Shown: positions 23,091 to 29,641 of the stretch, one piece after another | Layout: every line of letters begins with the position of its first letter | How positions within the stretch are numbered: position 1 is the stretch's first letter | IMG/VR virus record: IMGVR_UViG_3300014499_000017 | Span: 1-33,688 of that record | DNA: 33,688 nt | Reading direction: 5' to 3' (one strand) | Source of the DNA: a virus | Notes under the pieces: model-generated | Told to the model about the DNA's origin: nothing | Databases searched by the model: none | Seen by the model: only the letters and a program-made list of their open reading frames with translations | Program-made: the position numbers and the translations under genes

Positions 23091-23124
23091 CCCATGGTAA
23101 TATTCGTATTATCATGGGTTTTTT
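23091..23124 (+). terminator. Strong intrinsic terminator with UUCG loop
   Basis: CCCATGGTAATA and TATTATCATGGG form a 12-bp stem (one G.U) closed by a TTCG tetraloop and followed by TTTTTT. One of the clearest terminators in the window, ending the unit with the small secreted protein. Confidence 0.9.
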
Positions 23125-23165
23125 GTTATTTTATTATGAAATTCACATCACAATAAGGGAGTAAT

Positions 23166-23663
23166 ATGACAAAACAGACCATTGGTGATATTTCATCCAA
23201 GCTTATAATTAAACAGTCAGATGATACTCATTCAGCTCATGAGCAAATGGAAGAGAATCTTACTGACTATGACAAGAATCTATATGAATGTGTTGAAAGC
23301 GCTAAATCTATTTATGTAATAGGTGATTTTTATGTGGTAGTTACTACTAAAAAAGAACGCTTAATGCCTAATGTCATTCGTAATTATTTCTTTTCACGTT
23401 ATTCATGTCCAACCCCAGAATACGACCAAATAGTTTATAAATTCCATCGCAAAGATGAACAAATTGAATTCTTGTGGGTAGTTCCGTGCAAGGAAACTTG
23501 TGAGATAATGCGATTAGATCCACTTAATGTTCCCACTCAGGAAAAAGAACTATTGGATTTCGTTTTATCATTTGAAGATGGAACACTATTAAAATTATCA
23601 AAGAAATTAAATAATGAAGAAGAAGATTCGCTAGGCGCGGTCATAACATTTACAAAAACATAG
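23166..23663 (+). CDS. Hypothetical protein upstream of the scaffold
   Basis: A 165-residue protein with AAGGGAG before the ATG, eight bases ahead of the scaffold gene. It starts with a polar region, then alternates strands and helices (SAKSIYVIGDFYVVVTTKKE; EYDQIVYKFHRKDEQIEFLW; VVPCKETCEIMRLDPLNVPT) and ends with a strand-rich segment. There is no signal peptide, TM segment or known catalytic motif. Its constant-looking place next to scaffold suggests a morphogenesis role. Function unknown. Confidence 0.65.
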   Translation: MTKQTIGDISSKLIIKQSDDTHSAHEQMEENLTDYDKNLYECVESAKSIYVIGDFYVVVTTKKERLMPNVIRNYFFSRYSCPTPEYDQIVYKFHRKDEQIEFLWVVPCKETCEIMRLDPLNVPTQEKELLDFVLSFEDGTLLKLSKKLNNEEEDSLGAVITFTKT

Positions 23664-23671
23664 GGAGCATA

Positions 23672-24478
23672 ATGTCATTTGAAATGAAATACGATAAGAA
23701 TGGAGTTCCAGTATCTCAAGTTGCTAATTTTAATCAGCCAGAACAGGAATTATCAGTTGAAGTAGTCACACAAGATAATGAGTTAGTTGAAGATGTAGAA
23801 TCTCAAGAAGTTATTGAAGAAGAATCTCAGCCAGAACCGGTTCAGCAAGCAGCCGAGTCTAATAAAGATCGTAATTTCAGATTGTTACGCGAAAAAGCAG
23901 ATAGATCTGATAGATTTGAGCGAGAACGTGATGCGGCGATTCAAGAATTACAGGCTTCCAAGAATAAACAGCCTGAAGTAGATTATGATGAAGAGCTCGG
24001 CTTAAATGAAACCGACTTAGCTGAAGGTAAACACCTTTCTAAGGTTGATAAAAAGATAAGAAAACTACAGCAAGAATTAAATACATATAAACAACAAACT
24101 GCTGCTCAAGTTACACAGGCTAGAATAAAGTCTCAATTTCCTGACTTTGAGAAGATAGTTAATCCCGGAAATATACAGATTTTAGAGTCTCAATTTCCTG
24201 AAATTGCTTATACTTTAAATTCTTCAACAGATCTTTATTCTACTGCTGTGTCTGCTTATACGATGATTAAGAAATTGGGAATATCTAAAGAAGAAGTTTA
24301 TAATCCTGACAGAGCTCAAGCTATTAGAAATTTATCTAAACCCAAACCTCTTGCTAGCGTCTCTCCGCAACAAGGAGAAAGTCCTCTTTCTAAAGCTAAT
24401 GCGTTTGCAAATGGATTAACTGATGATCTTAAAGATCAACTGCGTAGGGAAATGTTCGAAGCTAGAAACAAAATGTAA
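23672..24478 (+). CDS. Capsid scaffolding protein (probable)
   Basis: A 268-residue protein placed between portal and capsid genes, where podoviruses carry the scaffold. AGGGAGCATA precedes the ATG. The first 70 residues are acidic and disordered (VTQDNELVEDVESQEVIEEE). Residues about 65-150 are coiled coil (RNFRLLREKADRSDRFERER; KVDKKIRKLQQELNTYKQQT). The C-terminus is basic and helical (DDLKDQLRREMFEARNKM), as in P22 gp8, where the end binds the coat. It would organise capsid subunits and leave before packaging. No motif proves it; position and composition are convincing together. Confidence 0.75.
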   Translation: MSFEMKYDKNGVPVSQVANFNQPEQELSVEVVTQDNELVEDVESQEVIEEESQPEPVQQAAESNKDRNFRLLREKADRSDRFERERDAAIQELQASKNKQPEVDYDEELGLNETDLAEGKHLSKVDKKIRKLQQELNTYKQQTAAQVTQARIKSQFPDFEKIVNPGNIQILESQFPEIAYTLNSSTDLYSTAVSAYTMIKKLGISKEEVYNPDRAQAIRNLSKPKPLASVSPQQGESPLSKANAFANGLTDDLKDQLRREMFEARNKM

Positions 24479-24523
24479 CTAATATATAATCCTTTTGACT
24501 GCTCTTTTTATATATTGGTAAGT

Positions 24524-24567
24524 TACACCGGGATTAGTTTGATTCACCATTTAATAATCCCGGTGTA
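24524..24567. repeat. 13-bp perfect inverted repeat, first of a pair
   Basis: TACACCGGGATTA (24524-24536) and its exact complement (24555-24567), 18-nt loop, GC-rich core. No U tract follows. It lies 46 bp after the scaffold gene. Confidence 0.85.
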
Positions 24568-24587
24568 GAATAAAGATACGGTGTACG

Positions 24588-24628
24588 GCAGTGGTTGTGA
24601 TTTCGTGAATAACTCTCACAACCACTGC
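24588..24628. repeat. 13-bp perfect inverted repeat, second of a pair
   Basis: GCAGTGGTTGTGA (24588-24600) and its exact complement (24616-24628), 15-nt loop, ending 30 bp before the endolysin start. No U tract follows. Confidence 0.85.
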
Positions 24629-24658
24629 ACTAAATTATTCTTTACCGCTGGAGATCTT

Positions 24659-25030
24659 ATGAAATTATGGCAACAACAGTCCATATTTGCTCTTAACGTT
24701 TCTAAATTGATTTCATATATTAATATTCAAAATTTCTATTGTACTTTAGGCGATGCTTACAGGTGTCCAGAAATGGCCGCTATATATGCCAAAGAAGGAA
24801 AAGGTATAAACGATAGTTTACACTGTAAAAGATTAGCCATAGACCTAAATTTGTTCGATTTAAATGGGGATTATCTCCAAGATTCAAAATATTATGAACC
24901 TTTTGGTGAATACTGGGAAACACTTCATGATAATAATCGTTGGGGTGGAAAATTTATAAAAAATGGCGGCAAGATAAGTGATCCTAATCACTTTGAAATG
25001 CGACCAATCGAAATACATATCATAAGTTAA
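24659..25030 (+). CDS. M15 (VanY-like) peptidase endolysin
   Basis: A 123-residue protein. The start at 24659 has GGAG six bases upstream; the open frame above it lies in the second hairpin. Zinc-site residues of the M15 D-Ala-D-Ala/L-Ala-D-Glu peptidases are visible: SLHCKRLAIDLNLF (53-66) with H55 and D62, and DPNHFEMRP (108-116) with H111. GDAYRCPEMAA (31-41) matches the family's entry motif. WGGKF and YEPFGEYWETLH fit the rest of the fold. No signal peptide, so a holin or other route is needed for it to reach peptidoglycan. It cleaves cell-wall peptide cross-links at lysis. Confidence 0.87.
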   Translation: MKLWQQQSIFALNVSKLISYINIQNFYCTLGDAYRCPEMAAIYAKEGKGINDSLHCKRLAIDLNLFDLNGDYLQDSKYYEPFGEYWETLHDNNRWGGKFIKNGGKISDPNHFEMRPIEIHIIS

Positions 25031-25048
25031 TTGTTTTTGAGGAGAAGT

Positions 25049-25426
25049 TTGAGAGATATAACTTATTTTGCAACGGGTTTTACTTATAAAAGTGATAGAG
25101 ATGCATATATCGAATATCACTTAGCAAATAATTGGCATCCGATTTATCCCGATAGTTCTATACCATTTCTTCATGGTCAACGATTCTTATTAAAACGTAA
25201 TTCCTGCATTTGTTTAACGGAAGAACCCAAGAAAATAAGTTGCAGAAAAACACGACCTTGTGTGTATATAGTACAAACAAATGTAGTTTATGCATTCAAA
25301 TGTGAGTCACAATCCATTGGAAATTGGGGAGTTTTTTTGAAAACTACGTATAAAAGAGATGAAGATCAAAGTGTGCTTAACGGACCGTCTATTATTACAT
25401 ATAATAGTTTTTTTAAAATGCTTTAG
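25049..25426 (+). CDS. Hypothetical protein after the endolysin
   Basis: A 125-residue protein. GAGGAG lies four bases before a TTG at 25049 (MRDITYFATGFTYKSDRDAY); no ATG occurs early in the frame. It contains YHLANNWHPIYPDSSIPFLH, several Cys (SCICLTEE, SCRKTRPC, FKCES) and mixed strand content. No signal peptide or TM segment. It is transcribed with the endolysin. I do not recognise the family. Confidence 0.55.
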   Translation: MRDITYFATGFTYKSDRDAYIEYHLANNWHPIYPDSSIPFLHGQRFLLKRNSCICLTEEPKKISCRKTRPCVYIVQTNVVYAFKCESQSIGNWGVFLKTTYKRDEDQSVLNGPSIITYNSFFKML

Positions 25427-25442
25427 TTAAGAGGAAAAATAT

Positions 25443-25919
25443 ATGGAATGGATTAACGTTAAAGATCGGTTGCCTGAAAATGAAAAAGAAAATGTTCTAG
25501 TGTTTATACAGCATTCTGTCTATAAAGAGAGCATGATAGCCATTGCTTATCATTATTTCTTAGACAAATTCTGTTCATGTGAAAATTGCGATGTTAAAAG
25601 ACATTCTAACTGGCACATAGAGTTTTCAGGGGAAAAAGTTTTTATAGGTTACGATGTTTTCTATTGGATGTATTTACCAACCAATCCTGAAGGCGCATTT
25701 AAAAGTCTTATTACAAAACTTCCATCTTTTAAGCACTCTAATCGGGTGATTAAATTACTTAATGATTATGGAATAAAATATATAGAAGACATAGAGCTCA
25801 AAAGTATTATACAATTAAAATCAATAAAAAAACTGGGAATATTAGGAAGAAACAGCCTTCTACAGGCAATTCAACTATATCGACAAAAGAATCCCCCCTA
25901 TACGAAAAGATGGAATTAA
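25443..25919 (+). CDS. DUF551 protein fused to an RNA polymerase alpha-CTD-like domain
   Basis: A 158-residue protein with AAGAGGAAAAAT before the ATG. The first 85 residues match the DUF551 pattern: EWINVKDRLPENEKENVLVF at the start and FYWMYLPTNPEG at the end, with a CSCENC pair between. Residues about 97-150 (HSNRVIKLLNDYGIKYIEDI, ELKSIIQLKSIKKLGILGRN, SLLQAIQLY) follow the helix-hairpin-helix layout of the RNA polymerase alpha C-terminal domain (R...LL...GI..I.DL......L..I..LG..SL..I). That domain contacts promoters and regulators. A role in redirecting host polymerase is possible but inferred from the fold only. Confidence 0.65.
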   Translation: MEWINVKDRLPENEKENVLVFIQHSVYKESMIAIAYHYFLDKFCSCENCDVKRHSNWHIEFSGEKVFIGYDVFYWMYLPTNPEGAFKSLITKLPSFKHSNRVIKLLNDYGIKYIEDIELKSIIQLKSIKKLGILGRNSLLQAIQLYRQKNPPYTKRWN

Positions 25920-26287
25920 AATAAAGTCTAAGAAGATATAACAACTTAAATAACGCATTTCAGTGTGTGACAAAACCTCACGCACTGAGGCTGCATACCT
26001 TCCGCCAACAACAATCAGCCTGCTTGTCAAGCCGTGGGAATTTTTCCCATCTCTTCCCAACGCAATGACATCCAAGTAACACGTTTGCTAAATAGCGTAA
26101 CACTTTCCCCTAAATTATGATTTAATTTGATTCTATAATTTCACTTTAGTATTATACCCATGAGACGTATAGAAGAGTCGCTCACTTCACCCCTGGGCCG
26201 TATGTGATTCGCCCACACATTGACCGTACGAAGTCCTCGTCAGACTTAAGTTGTGTTATTACTAACATTTCACTTAAGGAGCCACTT
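25920..26287. other. Intergenic leader region before the capsid gene
   Basis: 368 bp without a gene. It holds a 12-bp hairpin (25959-25989, loop CAAAACC, no U tract), a short TGGGAA/TTCCCA hairpin near 26036, the promoter at 26127-26155 and a 5' untranslated region of about 125 nt. That region has a TGGGC/GCCCA stem and an AAGTC/GACTT stem ahead of AAGGAG. Confidence 0.6.
26127..26155 (+). promoter_or_regulatory. Promoter for the major capsid gene
   Basis: TTGATT, 17 bp, TATTAT. It would give a capsid mRNA with a leader of about 125 nt. Confidence 0.55.
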
Positions 26288-26325
26288 ATGGCTATAACTA
26301 CTACGAGCACATTGCCCTCTCCGGT
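26288..26325 (+). CDS. Major capsid protein, exon 1 (12 codons plus 2 nt)
   Basis: TTAAGGAGCC precedes ATG 26288; the codons read MAITTTSTLPSP plus GT. Unspliced, the frame stops at once (PVN-stop). Joined to 27086 it gives ...LPSPVQQSFSYKLL, the N-terminus expected for N4-gp56-type capsids. Confidence 0.8.
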
Positions 26326-27085
26326 AAACTGAGTGCCGGAATAAAACTGAAGGTGATTACATGGAAAGTCTAAACATAAATTCCAAGGTGTGCTATACTC
26401 ACAGTAAGTACAACACACATATAAATAAAGGGAATTTATGCAAGATAACCAGAGGCAAACGCATTGGGCATATATCGCAGGCATTATGGACGCAGATGGG
26501 TGTTTTATGATAGGAAAATATAATAGGAAGACTAAAAGAAGGACTACGGAAAGAGCATTAGCTTTTCCAACAAATCTTTCTCAATGGAATCCCGTTTATT
26601 TGCCTACCGTTAAAATAGCCATGGTGGAACCAGAAGCCATAGACTTCATTATGAATGATATGAAGTTTGGATCTATGACTCTTGATGGCGCTCGTAAAAA
26701 TAGGCCTAACTGTAAACCTATTTTTCATTGGTATATACGAAGCAGAGAAGCAATTATTCCTTTTTTAGAGGGGATTATTCCCCATCTAAGAGTGAAAAGA
26801 AATAGAGCAGAACTGTTACTGGAATTTAGCAAGCATATTAAAAATGAAGGCGTTCCTGGATATCGTGGTACCTCTGATAACGAGCTAAATTACCGAGAGC
26901 AATCGTATGTTAAAATACGAGAGCTTAATGGTAATAAAGTAGCCGCAACGACTAAGTCCTTTAGACGCGAGAGCGTAAGCGATAGTCTCAACTTATAGGA
27001 AACTATAAGAGGATTGATCGAAGTATTGATCCCGCCAGAAATGGTCAGTAGGGTTTAAGTTTATAGGCCTGAAAGTAAGAGAATG
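26326..27085 (+). ncRNA. Group I intron 1 in the capsid gene, with endonuclease gene
   Basis: 760 nt. P1: exon TCCGGT pairs with GCCGGA (26335-26340), six pairs with U.G at the splice site. P3: GTCTAAA with TTTAGAC. P8: ACGC-GAGA-GCGT. P7: GACTA with TAGTC. It ends GTAAGAGAATG. The LAGLIDADG gene lies between P3 and P7, its last codons overlapping the P7-P8 region. Confidence 0.87.
26438..26998 (+). CDS. LAGLIDADG homing endonuclease in intron 1 (single motif)
   Basis: A 186-residue protein with AAAGGGA before the ATG and an extended -10 box (TGCTATACT, 26391-26399) upstream, so it may be made from its own transcript. One LAGLIDADG motif (YIAGIMDADGCF, 12-23) is present, then a body with HWYIRSREAIIPFLEGIIPH LRVKRNRAELLLEF. 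One motif implies a homodimer acting on a near-palindromic site, or a maturase role. The unit is similar in plan to each half of the endonuclease in intron 3. The 3' end of the gene doubles as ribozyme core. It should cut capsid genes lacking intron 1. Confidence 0.85.
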   Translation: MQDNQRQTHWAYIAGIMDADGCFMIGKYNRKTKRRTTERALAFPTNLSQWNPVYLPTVKIAMVEPEAIDFIMNDMKFGSMTLDGARKNRPNCKPIFHWYIRSREAIIPFLEGIIPHLRVKRNRAELLLEFSKHIKNEGVPGYRGTSDNELNYREQSYVKIRELNGNKVAATTKSFRRESVSDSLNL

Positions 27086-27284
27086 GCAGCAAAGCTTTAG
27101 TTACAAATTACTTTCGGTTCCAGTTCCGAACATGATTCACAAGATCCCTGCGATGCTAAAACAAATGCCTCGTAATGGTGGTACAACATTGCGTATGAGA
27201 AGATATAATCCTTTAAATACAGCTATGGTTCCACTTGGAAACTCCGGTGTCACTCCTCCACCGCAAAATTTAACAGCTGTGGAT
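27086..27284 (+). CDS. Major capsid protein, exon 2
   Basis: 199 nt completing codon 13 and running to codon 79: VQQSFSYKLLSVPVPNMIHK, IPAMLKQMPRNGGTTLRMRR, ...PPPQNLTAVD. The MPRNGGTTLRMRRY block is typical of the N4-gp56 family N-terminal arm. The ATG at 27132 is internal. The exon ends on a full codon (GAT). Confidence 0.87.
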
Positions 27285-27496
27285 AAATACTATGTCCACG
27301 TTAAATCTTTGGTAATCGACTTGGAAGCCTAAGGTATATGCTAAGGTTACAAGGGCCAAGCAGGGCAACCGTGCAGGCTGAGAGACTAAACCCAGAGAAG
27401 TCGAAAGACTATGTGATAGTCCAACCTCTGATCGAAAGACAGAGAGGTAGCAGAAATGACTACCCGCCACATAAGTGGTTAACAAGTAATAGATTG
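27285..27496 (+). ncRNA. Group I intron 2 in the capsid gene (no endonuclease)
   Basis: 212 nt. P1: exon GTGGAT pairs with GTCCAC (27294-27299), U.G at the splice site. P10: CTAT just before that guide can pair with exon 3's ATAG. P3: CTTTGG/CCAGAG. P7: GACTA/TAGTC. It ends GTAATAGATTG. Its core opening is nearly the same as in the portal intron. No open frame of its own. Confidence 0.88.
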
Positions 27497-27571
27497 ATAG
27501 ATGCAAAGATAAGTTTCTATGGAACTTATGTACAATTGTCTGAACAAGTAACGTTGCAAAACCAAGACCCT
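27497..27571 (+). CDS. Major capsid protein, exon 3 (25 codons)
   Basis: A 75-nt exon encoding IDAKISFYGTYVQLSEQVTL plus QNQDP, in phase at both ends. FYGTY...EQVTLQNQDP is a conserved capsid segment. Reading on without splicing gives KQMNLVFA and a stop. Confidence 0.87.
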
Positions 27572-27636
27572 AAACAAATGAACCTGGTTTTTGCATAACA
27601 AGATTCACTTGATCTTTTAATATAACCCATGTAAAC

Positions 27637-27664
27637 TTAGTTATATGAATAAATGTATAACTGA
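27637..27664 (+). promoter_or_regulatory. Hairpin abutting the endonuclease ribosome binding site
   Basis: TTAGTTATA and TATAACTGA form a 9-bp stem with one G.U pair; the last two bases belong to the GAGGGA ribosome binding site of the gene at 27673. It may hold down translation of the endonuclease from the long capsid transcript, as known for the T4 td intron. Confidence 0.4.
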
Positions 27665-27672
27665 GGGAACAG

Positions 27673-28920
27673 ATGGAAAAAGAGAATATAAAAATGGCAT
27701 ATCTAGCGGGACTTATGGATGGCGATGGAAGTTTTAGTATTATCAAGCATAAGACTAAGGCTAGTCCTCTCTATTATCCGTTCCTGCAGTTTGTAAGCTG
27801 GAAGAAAGACGTGATTGATTTTTTAACAACAGAACTTAGTGGAAGTGTCACTATAACTAAGCCTTGTACTCGTAAAGATGGCTCATTAGGACATCTTATG
27901 TATCGTTGGAGAATAAGAAGTCATGATAACGTTAGACCTGTTTTGGAAAAACTTATTCCCTATCTGCGCATTAAATCTGAGCGAGCAAAATTTCTGCTTA
28001 GTTTTATAAATCAAACACCATTTGAAAGAGGGAAAAGATTATCTGATGATAAACTCGTTGAAAAAGAACGTGCTTATATAAAGATGGTTCAATCTAACGA
28101 CTGGACTTCGTTTGATAACACTTTAACTACCCAGATAGCAAAAGTTATTAGTGAAGATAGCGTTTTTTGGTCTTATTTGGCTGGTATTATGGATACTGAT
28201 GGATCTTTTTCTGTTAAATGTCAAAAGCAGAATAAAGGAACGCACGTTAAAAACCATAGATATCTACCAATAATAAGTATTTCATCTACAGATACTCGTG
28301 CCATAAATTATATTCGTGAGAATTTTCCTTTAGGTAAACTATATATACCTAAAAATAAAGACTGTTCCGCTGGATTTCATTATCAATATGGAATTTATAC
28401 CAAGAAAGAATGTTGTGAATTCCTAAAAAGAATCATTCCATTCTTAAGGGGCAAAAAAGAAAATGCTGAAGTTTTGCTAAATTTTTGTGAAAACTCAGTG
28501 AACACTTTATATTGCCGCGATGGTATTTCTTCTAAAGAATTGGAATTCAGGCATGAATGTTATATTAAATTAGTTTCTCTTAATAAGTATGGGGTCTCTA
28601 AATCTTCTCTGATAGACTTGAAACCCTTACCAGATAATGCTGGAGGCAACAAGGGGCAAGATATGAATTACTGCGATAAATGTTACTCGGAAAATCATTT
28701 CGATAGTATAATGTGCCAAGCTACTACTCTTGAATCTATGTTGGATTTTATTAAAGAAGTTCCATATAGAAATTTTAAAGTAGTTTATAGGGGTCACTCA
28801 GAAAATACTTACGAATTGTATGTAGCATCTTGTTGTTGGGGTTCAGATCAGCCTGAACGTAGTAAGCGAGAAGACCTTGAAAAAGGATGCGGTACTCTGA
28901 ACATTGCAGAAATGCAGTGA
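27673..28920 (+). CDS. Double-motif LAGLIDADG homing endonuclease in intron 3
   Basis: A 415-residue protein with GAGGGA four bases before the ATG. Two LAGLIDADG helices, YLAGLMDGDGSF (10-21) and YLAGIMDTDGSF (168-179), each start a unit with a RIRS/GIYT strand and a VLEKLIPYLRIKSERAKFLL-type helix, so it acts as a monomer. The endonuclease proper ends near residue 305. The frame then continues through the guide sequence and ribozyme core to 28920, adding about 110 residues with a Cys-rich start (MNYCDKCYSENHFDSIMCQA). This tail is partly dictated by RNA structure, partly by an insert in the P6 region. It should target capsid genes lacking intron 3. Confidence 0.87.
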   Translation: MEKENIKMAYLAGLMDGDGSFSIIKHKTKASPLYYPFLQFVSWKKDVIDFLTTELSGSVTITKPCTRKDGSLGHLMYRWRIRSHDNVRPVLEKLIPYLRIKSERAKFLLSFINQTPFERGKRLSDDKLVEKERAYIKMVQSNDWTSFDNTLTTQIAKVISEDSVFWSYLAGIMDTDGSFSVKCQKQNKGTHVKNHRYLPIISISSTDTRAINYIRENFPLGKLYIPKNKDCSAGFHYQYGIYTKKECCEFLKRIIPFLRGKKENAEVLLNFCENSVNTLYCRDGISSKELEFRHECYIKLVSLNKYGVSKSSLIDLKPLPDNAGGNKGQDMNYCDKCYSENHFDSIMCQATTLESMLDFIKEVPYRNFKVVYRGHSENTYELYVASCCWGSDQPERSKREDLEKGCGTLNIAEMQ

Positions 28921-28992
28921 GGGAAGCTAAATAAACTTCCTCGCCAATTGTGCAGCAGCTGCTGCGTAATTGGTCATAAAAGTAACAGATTG

Positions 28993-29628
28993 GTATTAAA
29001 CGAATGTGCTGCAAGATTGGGTGTATCACTTCGTCAGACAGAAGATCAGTTGACTAGAGACATGCTTGCGAGCACCGCCTCTTTCATTAACTGTACAGGC
29101 GGAGTTAATGGGGATGTCCCGACTGAAATAACACGTTCTGATGTTGATACAGTTGTTAGAGCTTTATTAAATAATAATGCCTATACAATCATGGATAACA
29201 TTGAGGGTGAAGATAAGTTTGGTACAGCTCCAGTTCGTGATGCGTATTTTGCGTTATCATCAACTCAGCTTACCGGTAACCTTGATAACGTTTCCGGATT
29301 TATACAAAAGAACCAATATCCAGCTCCAATGAATGCATTGCGTTCAGAATGGGGTGCTATTGGTAACTTAAGATTCTTAATATCTTCTATTGGATCCGTT
29401 TCACCTAATGCCTCTTCTTTAGGTGCTGATGTTTACAATATTTTCTGTGTTGGAATGGAAGCTTATGCTTGCATACAACAAGATGGATATTCTGCTAGCT
29501 TCATTTATCGCCCACCGATATATGATGGTCCATTAGCATTGAATGCTTCTGTTGGTTATAAATTTGCGGAAGTACCTCGAATCACTAATGATTTGTGGGT
29601 ATTAAACTTACGTGCAACATTAGCTTAA
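28993..29628 (+). CDS. Major capsid protein (N4-gp56 family), exon 4
   Basis: 211 codons. The spliced capsid protein is 315 residues: exon junctions read LPSP-V-QQSF, LTAVD-IDAKI and QNQDP-VLNEC, all uninterrupted. Exon 4 begins VLNECAARLGVSLRQTEDQL TRDML and includes TASFINCTGGVNGDVPTEIT RSD, DKFGTAPVRDAYFALSS and the final WVLNLRATLA, all recognisable in this capsid family. The protein forms the HK97-fold shell on the scaffold. The ATG at 28948 is in the intron and is not a start. Apart from the portal, it is the only intron-bearing gene found here. The next gene starts 13 bases later. Confidence 0.93.
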   Translation, partial: VLNECAARLGVSLRQTEDQLTRDMLASTASFINCTGGVNGDVPTEITRSDVDTVVRALLNNNAYTIMDNIEGEDKFGTAPVRDAYFALSSTQLTGNLDNVSGFIQKNQYPAPMNALRSEWGAIGNLRFLISSIGSVSPNASSLGADVYNIFCVGMEAYACIQQDGYSASFIYRPPIYDGPLALNASVGYKFAEVPRITNDLWVLNLRATLA

Positions 29629-29641
29629 GAAAGGAATCACT

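Larger units (their letters stand above)
27572..28992 (+). ncRNA. Group I intron 3 in the capsid gene, with endonuclease in the P1 loop
   Basis: 1421 nt. The exon end AGACCCT pairs with GGGGTCT at 28591-28597, seven pairs with U.G at the splice site, so the endonuclease gene is inserted between the splice site and its guide. The core follows: CTTCTC/GAGAAG (P3, the same bases as the portal intron), CCTT-GAAA-AAGG (P8), AGTA/TACT (P7), end GTAACAGATTG. About 180 extra nt lie in the P6 region (about 28664-28845). Confidence 0.83.

Noticed and set aside
24581-24658. Longer N-terminus for the endolysin
   Set aside because: These codons lie within the second perfect hairpin, and the ATG at 24659 has the ribosome binding site.
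28948-29628. Independent gene starting at ATG 28948
   Set aside because: Its first 15 codons are the 3' end of intron 3; the capsid sequence starts at codon 16 and continues the upstream exons.
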